Shown here piece after piece: positions 14,144-20,501 of a stretch of 21,941 nt of DNA. Below the pieces are notes generated by a model. That model did no database searches and was not told the origin of the DNA. It saw only the letters and a program-made list of their open reading frames with translations. This stretch comes from CAZTLE01 sp964614415. GTDB lineage: Bacteria > Bacteroidota > Bacteroidia > Flavobacteriales > Flavobacteriaceae. Location of the stretch: contig CAZTLE010000055.1 of assembly GCA_964614415.1 (NCBI GenBank), positions 1 to 21,941 of the forward strand, in the 5' to 3' direction. Position numbers and translations under genes: made by a program. Numbering within the stretch: position 1 is the stretch's first letter; each line of letters opens with the position of its first letter.

Positions 14144-16126
14144 ATGAAATCGTTAATTACAGCAGTCTTCCTCCTGGTTGGGGGAGTTGTTTTTAGTCAG
14201 GTGGCGGTCACAATGGATGCCGTCGTTTTGAATGCTATGACCAAGAAACCGGTCGAGTTTGCAAACGTGGAGTTTGTGAATATGAACCTGGGGACCGTGA
14301 GTGACAGTGAAGGAAAATTCCAACTTCAGTTCGATGAAGAACGCGTTGGCCCTCAGGGGGTGTTGAAAATTTCGGCACTGGGGTTTGCCACCAAAGAGAT
14401 CACTCTTACGGACCTTTACAAGATTCTGGAGAAGCAGAATGTACTCTTCCTTATTCCCACGAGTGAGGCTTTAAGCCAACCCGTGGCCGCGTCCGGCGTG
14501 GATAATGTTTCCAAAGTCAGCGGAAATGTATTCGGGATGGTAACCAGTGAGGCCGGACCGGTACAAGGTGCCGTGGTACAAATTAAGGGAACTTTCACCG
14601 AAGCCGTCACCAATGTGGATGGAGAATATCGCATCAATGCTGACGAAGGTGATGTATTACAGGTTCGACATTTGGGGATGCTCCCTGCCGAAGTAGCCGT
14701 TTCAGGTGAAGGACAGCTCAATATTGCATTGAAAACGGATGGTGAGATCCTGGATGAGGTATTTCTTGAAGGGAAAGTGCAAACGGCTTATGGAAAGAAG
14801 AAAGCTGAAGCCGTCGGTTATTCACTTTCTGAAGTCCGGGAAGAACAAATTACGTCCAATTATCAGACGCTGGATCAATTGTTAGTCAAACTTACGGGAG
14901 TGCAGTACGCAGGAGATCCAACTAACAGAACATATTATTTCACACGATCGGTAGCCACCTCCGTAAACGGAAACACACTACCTATTTTTGTGATTGACGG
15001 GATGATCTACGAACAGGCTCAGAATTCTCAATTACCGGCCATCGATGTTCAGAATATCTCGAGAATTACCGCCTTACCCGGATTGGCTTCTACGGTTCGC
15101 TATGGAGCACTGGGAAGAAACGGAGCGATTATTATTCAAACCAAGGGCTTTGATGTAGCTGAGAATGGTGTTAAAACCAAGAGAGAGCGCTCTGCTCTTG
15201 TAGAAGGGAACAACTACAATGAGGTTCTGGCGTTTTACGACGCTGGAGGGCAGGTGCCCGGATATCTAAGTCAGTTACAGAACACAACCTCGTTTGAGGA
15301 TGCCAAATATGTATATGAATCGCAATCCAAGAAGAATCGCGACATTCCTTACTACCTCGATGCATCACAGTATTTTGGAAAATGGAATGCGGAATATGCG
15401 GGAGATGTAGTTATGGAAATTGCCGAAATGGCCCCGGGAAATGCGAAAGCCCTTCGGACAGTGGCTTACCAGTTGGAGGCCCTGGGCGAGTTGGACCGTG
15501 CTAAGACCGTATATCAGCGTATTGCGCTACTGCGTCCTCAGGAGGCACAGTCATATCGCGACCTGGCACATATCTATAAAGAAACGGGAGAGATTACCAA
15601 GGCTTTCGGGCTTTACAAGCGAATCCTGGATAACCAGACACCCGGAATTGATTTTAGCGGATTGCAGGCAGCTGCGGAGAATGAAATTCAGCATCTCATC
15701 GCTTTCCATAGAACCAAGGTGAAATTCACCGATCTACCCAATGATCTGTTGGCTGCCAACTACAAGCGGGACATTCGTGTTGTGTTGGAATGGAATGATC
15801 CAAGTGCCGAGTTTGAAGTGCAGTTTGTAAACCCCAGCCGTAAATACTTCGTTTGGAATCACGACACGTTCAACAATGCCGAGCGCATGTTCCAGGAGGT
15901 GGAGGATGGCTTCTCCATGGAGGAGTTTATTATCGACGATTCGGACAAAGGCCCCTGGCTGGTGAATATACGCTATGTGGGACAGGACGTTTCCGAAGAG
16001 AACCCGATCATTCTCAAGTATACGGCCTATAAAGACTACGGAACCCGAAATGAAACCAAGTCCGTCAAGACTATAAAGTTATACAGTCACACGCAGAAGG
16101 TTTCGGTAGATTCTTTTGTGAATTAA
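14144..16126 (+). CDS. Secreted protein: two CarboxypepD_reg-like domains, TonB plug without barrel, TPR, DUF2135-like end
   Basis: This is a 660-residue exported protein; the signal peptide is residues 1-19 (ending VVFSQ), chosen over a TTG two codons upstream. Residues about 22-105 and 126-198 look like two carboxypeptidase-regulatory-like (Ig-type) domains, with KKPVEFANVEFVNMNLGTVSD and GPVQGAVVQIKGTFTEAVTNVDGEY. About 205-345 resembles a SusC-type plug (LDQLLVKLTGVQY, IFVIDGMIYE, ISRITALPGLASTVRYGALGRNGAIIIQTKG). Instead of a 600-residue beta-barrel there follow TPR-like helices (about 430-503; ALRTVAYQLEALGELDRAKTVYQRI) and a C-terminal beta domain (about 543-640; IRVVLEWNDPSAEFEVQFVNP) reminiscent of DUF2135. 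It therefore cannot itself be a channel and is probably a periplasmic or surface adaptor. No partner gene is adjacent. Confidence 0.8.
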   Translation: MKSLITAVFLLVGGVVFSQVAVTMDAVVLNAMTKKPVEFANVEFVNMNLGTVSDSEGKFQLQFDEERVGPQGVLKISALGFATKEITLTDLYKILEKQNVLFLIPTSEALSQPVAASGVDNVSKVSGNVFGMVTSEAGPVQGAVVQIKGTFTEAVTNVDGEYRINADEGDVLQVRHLGMLPAEVAVSGEGQLNIALKTDGEILDEVFLEGKVQTAYGKKKAEAVGYSLSEVREEQITSNYQTLDQLLVKLTGVQYAGDPTNRTYYFTRSVATSVNGNTLPIFVIDGMIYEQAQNSQLPAIDVQNISRITALPGLASTVRYGALGRNGAIIIQTKGFDVAENGVKTKRERSALVEGNNYNEVLAFYDAGGQVPGYLSQLQNTTSFEDAKYVYESQSKKNRDIPYYLDASQYFGKWNAEYAGDVVMEIAEMAPGNAKALRTVAYQLEALGELDRAKTVYQRIALLRPQEAQSYRDLAHIYKETGEITKAFGLYKRILDNQTPGIDFSGLQAAAENEIQHLIAFHRTKVKFTDLPNDLLAANYKRDIRVVLEWNDPSAEFEVQFVNPSRKYFVWNHDTFNNAERMFQEVEDGFSMEEFIIDDSDKGPWLVNIRYVGQDVSEENPIILKYTAYKDYGTRNETKSVKTIKLYSHTQKVSVDSFVN

Positions 16127-16127
16127 G

Positions 16128-16787
16128 TTATTTTTCTCCGTTCCACTCCGCGTAGAACTGAGTGAGAAAATCTTCCATATAACGATGCCGGTCGGTAGCT
16201 ATGCGCCGACCGGTTTTTGTATGCATACGATCCTTGAGCAGCAATAGCTTTTCGTAAAAGTGATTGATAGTAGGGGCCGTTGAGTTCTTGTACTCCTCTT
16301 TACTCATGTTGAGGTTGGGTGGAATATCCGGATTGTACAGAGCGCGGTTCTTATACCCGCCATAGTTGAAGCAACGGGCAATCCCAATAGCACCGATGGC
16401 GTCGAGGCGGTCGGCATCCCGAACTACATACAATTCATTGGACGAGAAGGCATCGGAAGTGTGCCCACCCTTAAAGGATACGTGTTCGATAATGCTGACG
16501 ACATGATCAATGCATTCAGTTGACACTTGCTGCTCCGTGAGGAAGGCACGGGCTTTTTCAGGGCCTATGCTTTCGTCCCCGTTGTGGAATTTTGAGTCGG
16601 CAATGTCATGCAAGAGTGCTCCCAGGGATACGACGAACAGGTCTGTATCTTCGGTCTGGGCGATCAGAAGCGCGTTGCGGTACACCCGCTCGATATGAAA
16701 CCAATCGTGGCCTCCTTCCGCGTTTTGAAGCTCTGCTTTTACGAAAGCCACAGTGTTATCTATGATCTTCAGTTCTTCAGGACTCAT
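16128..16787 (-). CDS. HD-domain phosphohydrolase (YedJ-like)
   Basis: This is a 219-residue cytoplasmic protein of the HD superfamily. GGHDWFHIERVYRNAL (about residues 25-40) gives His27 and His31, the core HD pair is LLHDIADSKFH (His60-Asp61), and VVRDADRLDAIGAIG (121-135) supplies the last metal-binding aspartate, Asp124. The C-terminal ATDRHRYMEDFLTQFYAEW is typical of the YedJ-like branch. These are metal-dependent phosphohydrolases with uncertain natural substrates, perhaps nucleotides. Its ATG overlaps the TGA of the plsC gene by four bases (ATGA, 16784-16787), so it is translated second in a two-gene unit. Its stop lies one base from the stop of the converging gene. Confidence 0.88.
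   Translation of the reverse strand: MSPEELKIIDNTVAFVKAELQNAEGGHDWFHIERVYRNALLIAQTEDTDLFVVSLGALLHDIADSKFHNGDESIGPEKARAFLTEQQVSTECIDHVVSIIEHVSFKGGHTSDAFSSNELYVVRDADRLDAIGAIGIARCFNYGGYKNRALYNPDIPPNLNMSKEEYKNSTAPTINHFYEKLLLLKDRMHTKTGRRIATDRHRYMEDFLTQFYAEWNGEK
16188..16218 (+). terminator. Intrinsic terminator for the plug-TPR gene, inside the opposing HD gene
   Basis: CCGGTCGG (16188-16195) pairs perfectly with CCGACCGG (16206-16213) around a 10-base loop and is followed by five T (16214-16218). It lies 62 bases after the stop of the plus-strand gene, within the 3' coding part of the minus-strand HD gene. A GC-rich stem with a T run on the plus strand fits rho-independent termination of rightward transcription. 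Confidence 0.6.
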
Positions 16788-17530
16788 GGCTCGACTATGT
16801 GAGAGGTAACAATTTCTTCGATCCTGGAGATCAATGTTTCCGTATCGTATTCGGAAACCTTCAGCGGGGCATGCGCCTTGAGCTGGAAACGGGTTCCAAG
16901 GGGAATTGGGAACATACCGTTGCGTTGCAGTTTCCAGGAATTGTTGATGGTCACCGGAAGTACCCAGGCTTCGGGAATATTCTTGAAGAGGGTGCGTAAT
17001 CCTTTGCGATGGAACTTTTTGGGATGCCCGTCCCGACTTCGGGTCCCTTCGGGGAAGATAACGCCACTCCGGTTGGTTTCGCTCAAATAGCGGGCAAATT
17101 TCTCGAGTTCGGCAAGGGCCTGTTCGGGATCTTTGCGATCGATGAGTACCGATCCGCCATGTTTTAGATTATAAGAAACAGACGGGATCCCTTTTCCCAG
17201 TTCTATTTTGGAAATGAACTTGGGATGTAGTTTCCGGAGGAACCAGATTATGGGTGGAATATCCCACATGCTTTGGTGATTGGAAGCAATGATCACCGGA
17301 ACACCCTTTGGAAGATCATCCGGAAGGGATATTTTGTATGAAGTACCCAGAATGTGCAACGTTCGAAAGAGGAACCAATTGAAATAATCGACACTCACTT
17401 TATGTGCCTGATATCCGAATATGTTGAGGCAGATACGTTGAATAACATCGAATACAAGAAGGTAGATACCGAAAAGCAGGTAGAACAGTACCGAGAGCGG
17501 ATAGCTTAAAAGGCGAAGCAGTCCTTTCAT
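16784..17530 (-). CDS. plsC: 1-acyl-sn-glycerol-3-phosphate acyltransferase (PlsC family)
   Basis: This 248-residue membrane-bound enzyme transfers an acyl chain to lysophosphatidic acid to make phosphatidic acid, a phospholipid precursor. The N terminus has one or two hydrophobic segments (about 5-33). The catalytic HX4D motif is SNHQSMWD, His85 and Asp90. Motif III FPEGTRSRDG is at 159-168. The PVTINNSW segment (about 192-199) corresponds to the last conserved block. Length is usual for bacterial PlsC. It is the first gene of a minus-strand pair with the HD hydrolase (ATGA overlap). The start codon lies about 15 bases after the terminator of the upstream bacilliredoxin gene; no consensus -7 box is seen in between, only TATTTTAG overlapping the T tract. 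Confidence 0.92.
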   Translation of the reverse strand: MKGLLRLLSYPLSVLFYLLFGIYLLVFDVIQRICLNIFGYQAHKVSVDYFNWFLFRTLHILGTSYKISLPDDLPKGVPVIIASNHQSMWDIPPIIWFLRKLHPKFISKIELGKGIPSVSYNLKHGGSVLIDRKDPEQALAELEKFARYLSETNRSGVIFPEGTRSRDGHPKKFHRKGLRTLFKNIPEAWVLPVTINNSWKLQRNGMFPIPLGTRFQLKAHAPLKVSEYDTETLISRIEEIVTSHIVEP

Positions 17531-17545
17531 TCCACTAAAATAAAA

Positions 17546-17578
17546 AAACCCTCCGTAGCTTTTGGCGAAGGAGGGTTT
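17546..17578 (-). terminator. Intrinsic terminator between bacilliredoxin and plsC genes
   Basis: AAACCCTCC (17546-17554) and GGAGGGTTT (17570-17578) form a 9-bp stem with a 15-base loop. Read on the minus strand, the stem runs into a TTTTTTTATTTT tract, so it is a textbook terminator for the bacilliredoxin gene, which ends 21 bases earlier. Confidence 0.85.
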
Positions 17579-17598
17579 ATTTATTCCTGGTTATGCGC

Positions 17599-18009
17599 TT
17601 AACAATGGTCGTTGTAAGCTTCCATTAAGTTTTCGGCAATCATTTCGGCAGCACGCCCTTCGATATGATGACGCTCCAGCATGTGCACCAATTCTCCGTC
17701 TTTGAACAGCGCCATGGAAGGCGAGCTTGGAGGGAAAGGTACCATTTGGGCACGAGCTGCGTCCACAGCTTCGCGATCAACGCCGGCAAAAACGGTCACC
17801 AGGTGATCCGGAGTTTTCGCGTTTTGCAAGGAAATTCGGGCTCCGGGACGGGCATTGGCTGCGGCACATCCGCATACCGAGTTTACAACTACCAGGGTAG
17901 TTCCTTCTTTCTTTAAGGCATCGTTTACCTCATCTGCCGTAAATAATTCGCTAAAACCAATATTGGTAAGGTCTTCGCGCATGGGTTTTACTAATTCCGG
18001 TGGATACAT
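17599..18009 (-). CDS. Bacilliredoxin, BrxA/BrxB (YphP/YqiW) family
   Basis: This is a 136-residue cytoplasmic thioredoxin-like protein with the family's CGC active-site motif in VVNSVCGCAAANARPG, Cys46 and Cys48. In Firmicutes such proteins remove bacillithiol from mixed disulfides on proteins; members are also widespread in Bacteroidota. Other conserved traits are the start MYPPELVKPMREDL, the VFAGVDREAVDAAR stretch and PFPPSSPSMALFKDGELVHMLERHHIEG. Length is normal, and a further cysteine ends the chain (Cys136). It has its own minus-strand promoter and terminator, so it is monocistronic. The low-molecular-weight thiol it serves here is not shown by the window. Confidence 0.93.
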   Translation of the reverse strand: MYPPELVKPMREDLTNIGFSELFTADEVNDALKKEGTTLVVVNSVCGCAAANARPGARISLQNAKTPDHLVTVFAGVDREAVDAARAQMVPFPPSSPSMALFKDGELVHMLERHHIEGRAAEMIAENLMEAYNDHC

Positions 18010-18044
18010 ATTCTTCTTCTTTTACGATGTAACAATTTGTCGTA

Positions 18045-18052
18045 CAAAGATA
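18045..18052 (-). promoter_or_regulatory. Consensus -7 element for the bacilliredoxin gene
   Basis: The plus-strand CAAAGATA reads TATCTTTG on the minus strand, a perfect TAnnTTTG match, 35 bases before the bacilliredoxin ATG (18007-18009). The leader carries a purine-rich AGAAGAAGAAT just before the ATG. Confidence 0.6.
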
Positions 18053-18095
18053 ACCTATTTTACAGGAACTTACACCAAATACCATATACAGCCTA

Positions 18096-18149
18096 CTGAA
18101 CCTGCCCACTGCCTGCTGAAACTTCCTGCTGCCCGCTGAATACTGATCA
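18096..18149. repeat. Degenerate heptameric CTGNNNN repeat in divergent spacer
   Basis: CTG starts at 18096, 18102, 18109, 18113, 18116, 18126, 18129, 18136 and 18143. Most are spaced by 6 or 7 bases (CTGCCCA, CTGCCTG, CTGAAAC, CTGCCCG, CTGAATA, CTGATCA). A longer 20-base period is also visible, because GCCT/C-A/G-CTGAA recurs at 18091, 18111 and 18131. It lies between the two divergent -7 boxes and encodes no plausible protein. Confidence 0.6.
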
Positions 18150-18179
18150 ACTCGTAACTATTTGCCCCTAATGATTACT

Positions 18180-18187
18180 TATATTTG
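18180..18187 (+). promoter_or_regulatory. -7 element for the TerB/J-domain gene
   Basis: TATATTTG is a full TAnnTTTG match ending 24 bases before the ATG at 18212. A TTTG at 18161-18164 could be the -33 element, though the 15-base spacing is short. Confidence 0.6.
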
Positions 18188-18211
18188 CACACCTTTAATT
18201 GCTATTGATAT

Positions 18212-18943
18212 ATGATTCGTTGGCTTGCTGCCATTTTAGGGTACACCTTTTTCCGTTTTCCGGGAGCTATTCTCGGTTTTCTTGTGGGAAGTCTCTTTGA
18301 TAATATGGGGCGTAAGAGTAGTTCGTACAGAACATTTTACGAAGGCCCCAAACGCACGGTTACCCCGGCTAATTTTGAGTTGAACCTGCTGTCCCTGGCA
18401 TCATTGGTCATTAAGGCCGATGGTGTGGTTAATCAGCAGGAGCTCGACTATGTGCGTCAGTATTTTGTTCAGGCCTACGGAAAGGAGCGTGCAAATGCTT
18501 CCTTTAAGGTATTCAATGACGCGATCAGGAATAAGGATATCTCGGCTGCTAAGATCGGAAATCTGTTCCGTCAACGTACACGCTACGAGTCCCGACTTCA
18601 AATACTTCACTTTCTATTCAGCATTGCCAAGGCAGACGGACATGTGACCGAAGCCGAAGTACTAAAGATCCAGGAAATCGCCCGGCATATGGCGATGCAG
18701 TCCAGGGATTTTGAAAGTATCAAGGCAATGTTCTTCAGCAACCCGGATAGCGCCTATAAAATTCTTGAGATAGACCGCACGGCCACCGTTTCAGAGATTA
18801 AAAAGGCCTACCGAAACATGGTAAAGAAGTATCATCCTGACAAATTACAGGGCATGGACGAGGCTTATAAAAAAGGAGCCGAGGACAAGTTCAGAAAAGT
18901 ACAGGAGGCATACGAACAACTTCAGAAAGAAAGAGGATTTTAG
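18212..18943 (+). CDS. TerB-like plus J-domain protein (DjlA-like co-chaperone)
   Basis: This 243-residue protein has a membrane-anchoring, glycine-rich N terminus (about 1-32; WLAAILGYTFFRFPGAILGFLVG), a TerB-like helical domain (about 52-170) with the two acidic repeats VIKADGVVNQQELDYV and AKADGHVTEAEVLKI, and a C-terminal J domain (about 179-243) with the DnaK-activating His-Pro-Asp at 208-210 in VKKYHPDKLQG. The order matches DjlA of proteobacteria: membrane segment, TerB, J domain. It likely recruits DnaK to the membrane. The gene seems monocistronic, with its own -7 box. Which client proteins it serves is unknown. Confidence 0.92.
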   Translation: MIRWLAAILGYTFFRFPGAILGFLVGSLFDNMGRKSSSYRTFYEGPKRTVTPANFELNLLSLASLVIKADGVVNQQELDYVRQYFVQAYGKERANASFKVFNDAIRNKDISAAKIGNLFRQRTRYESRLQILHFLFSIAKADGHVTEAEVLKIQEIARHMAMQSRDFESIKAMFFSNPDSAYKILEIDRTATVSEIKKAYRNMVKKYHPDKLQGMDEAYKKGAEDKFRKVQEAYEQLQKERGF

Positions 18944-18981
18944 ATAAAATGCTGATTATTAGTGTTTTATATTTACTATTC

Positions 18982-19011
18982 TTTAATTTTTAGTTTTGAC
19001 TAAAAATTAAA
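18982..19011 (+). promoter_or_regulatory. Candidate DtxR/MntR-type operator, 13-bp perfect inverted repeat
   Basis: TTTAATTTTTAGT (18982-18994) and ACTAAAAATTAAA (18999-19011) are exact reverse complements around a 4-base TTTG spacer. The inner part, TTTTAGT-N4-ACTAAAA, has the size and symmetry of DtxR-family operators. Its right edge is 23 bases before the -7 box, so binding would block the -33 region. With only two G:C pairs in the stem (AT-rich throughout), it is a poor terminator for the gene upstream. Confidence 0.6.
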
Positions 19012-19034
19012 TTAGCCAATTATCAAAATATGTT

Positions 19035-19042
19035 TACCTTTG
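19035..19042 (+). promoter_or_regulatory. Consensus -7 element giving a likely leaderless mRNA
   Basis: TACCTTTG matches TAnnTTTG perfectly and ends just four bases before the ATG at 19047. With the usual few bases from -7 box to transcription start, the mRNA would begin at or beside the start codon. No ribosome binding site can fit. Confidence 0.65.
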
Positions 19043-19046
19043 CCAC

Positions 19047-19703
19047 ATGTTTTCATTGGCAGAAGAAAATTACGTCAAGACCATTTATCACCTCGAACAG
19101 GAGCGCAAGGGGCAGGTAAGTACCAATGCGATTGCCGATCGCATGGATACCAAGCCTTCTTCGGTGACCGATATGGTTCAAAAGCTTGCAGATAAGAATG
19201 TACTGTCTTACGAGAAGTATCGCGGAGCACAACTTACGGAAGAAGGGAAGAAGATAGCAATGAATGTTATTCGGAAACATCGGCTTTGGGAGGTATTCCT
19301 GGTCGAAAAATTGAATTTCCCCTGGGACGAAGTGCATGACATCGCCGAACAGTTGGAACACATTCAATCGGACGAACTGATCGCCCGTTTGGACCAGTTT
19401 CTGGAGTACCCCGATTTCGATCCGCACGGTGATCCTATTCCCGACAAACACGGAAACGTGAAACGCACTGAGAAGCGATTGCTATCGGTCCTCAAAAAAG
19501 GGATGACAGGAATCTGTGTAGGGGTGAAAGAGTCAAACAGCAGTTTCCTTCAGTATATGGATGCCAAGAAAATAGGGATCGGAACTCCGATCCAGGTGCT
19601 GGAAGTAGAGGAATTTGACGGTTCCATGACCATCCAGGCCGGAGAAGCCCCATTTTTCATTTCACAAAAAACAGCAGAAAATATTTATGTACAAGTTCAA
19701 TAG
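19047..19703 (+). CDS. DtxR/MntR-family metal-dependent repressor
   Basis: This 218-residue repressor has a winged helix-turn-helix (about 5-70; ...IADRMDTKPSSVTDMVQKL), a metal-binding and dimerisation domain (about 71-140) and a C-terminal SH3/FeoA-like domain (about 150-216). Aligned by eye with DtxR, the ancillary metal ligands are His78, Glu82 and His97, and the primary ones Glu101, Glu104 and His105 (EVHDIAEQLEHIQSDE). Glu101 stands where DtxR has Cys102 and MntR a Glu; Asn8 stands where DtxR has Met10 and MntR Asp8. It is thus MntR-like in the primary site but DtxR-like in length. It probably represses the downstream metal-uptake genes when Mn2+ or Fe2+ is ample. Its 3' end overlaps the next gene by 17 bases. 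Confidence 0.92.
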   Translation: MFSLAEENYVKTIYHLEQERKGQVSTNAIADRMDTKPSSVTDMVQKLADKNVLSYEKYRGAQLTEEGKKIAMNVIRKHRLWEVFLVEKLNFPWDEVHDIAEQLEHIQSDELIARLDQFLEYPDFDPHGDPIPDKHGNVKRTEKRLLSVLKKGMTGICVGVKESNSSFLQYMDAKKIGIGTPIQVLEVEEFDGSMTIQAGEAPFFISQKTAENIYVQVQ

Positions 19704-20496
19704 ATCTACACGTCGCTACGTCCTTTTGGGAGCCTTTTTCACCTTAATGGGGGTTTCGTCCTTTGCCCAGGAAGACAATCAACCGCCGGAGATGATTACA
19801 GACAGACCGGATGCAACCGAATCCTCATCCATCGTACCCCGAAAGACATTACAGGTGGAAACGGGAGGGTTCTACGAATCCTTTGAAGACGGTGATGTAA
19901 CCACCAAAACCTATACCTACAATACTGCCTTACTACGTTACGGGTTATTCGATAACGTGGAGCTTAGACTGGGCTGGGACTATGTTGAGCAGAAGACCGA
20001 GATTAACGGAACCCAGGTTGGCAGGACGCTTAGCGGACTATCACCCTTACTGGCCGGAGCCAAGATTGGAATTTCAGAAGAGAAAGGAGCCTTGCCTCAA
20101 ATGGCGATCATAGGCCACGTGATGCTGCCCTTTACCGCAGGAGAAGACTTTAAACCGGAGACGACCGGGGTGAATTTCCGTTTTGCCTTTGCCCATACAC
20201 TAAGTGACAAATCGAGTTTGTCTTATAACGTTGGTGCCGAATGGGGAGATGATTCCCCCGAAGCTGCTTACATATATACCCTGGCCTATGGCTATAGTGT
20301 AACGGATACCTTTGGACTATACGCCGAGTTATACGGGGATTTCCCGGAAAACAGCCCGGCCAATCACCTTTGGGATGCCGGATTGACCTATCTCGTCCGC
20401 CATAATGTTCAGTTGGATGCTACCGTAGGAAGTAGTATCACCGATGGCCAGGATATTCTCCTGAGTGCCGGGGTAAGCTTTAGAATTCCAAACTAA
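19687..20496 (+). CDS. Outer-membrane beta-barrel protein (Phenol_MetA_deg/transporter-like)
   Basis: This is a 269-residue protein with a signal peptide (about 1-28, ending VSSFAQ), then MITDRPDATESSSIVPRKTLQVETGGFYE, the typical opening of the MetA-pathway-of-phenol-degradation outer-membrane family often labelled transporter. The rest alternates short beta strands and turns (LLRYGLFDNVELRLGWDYVEQ..., LSYNVGAEWGDD..., LTYLVRHNVQLDATVGSSI) and ends in SAGVSFRIPN, as an outer-membrane barrel should. It overlaps the regulator gene by 17 bases and lies five bases before the metal-binding lipoprotein gene, so it belongs to the metal operon. A role as outer-membrane pore for Mn, Zn or Fe is inference from position; the family name does not prove phenol use. 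Confidence 0.85.
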   Translation: MYKFNRSTRRYVLLGAFFTLMGVSSFAQEDNQPPEMITDRPDATESSSIVPRKTLQVETGGFYESFEDGDVTTKTYTYNTALLRYGLFDNVELRLGWDYVEQKTEINGTQVGRTLSGLSPLLAGAKIGISEEKGALPQMAIIGHVMLPFTAGEDFKPETTGVNFRFAFAHTLSDKSSLSYNVGAEWGDDSPEAAYIYTLAYGYSVTDTFGLYAELYGDFPENSPANHLWDAGLTYLVRHNVQLDATVGSSITDGQDILLSAGVSFRIPN

Positions 20497-20501
20497 GAAA
20501 C

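Noticed and set aside
14144..16126. Ordinary TonB-dependent receptor truncated by frameshift
   Set aside because: After the plug the frame continues with a coherent TPR and beta domain rather than barrel remnants, and no barrel sequence follows in any frame.
18091..18149. CRISPR array
   Set aside because: Units are 7 to 20 bases, degenerate, without unique spacers and without cas genes nearby.
18982..19011. Terminator of the TerB/J-domain gene
   Set aside because: The stem is almost all A:T with two G:C pairs and no T run follows, so an operator is more likely; a double role is not excluded.
18943..19047. Metal riboswitch (yybP-ykoY type) ahead of the metal operon
   Set aside because: The -7 box is four bases from the start codon, so no leader RNA exists to hold one.
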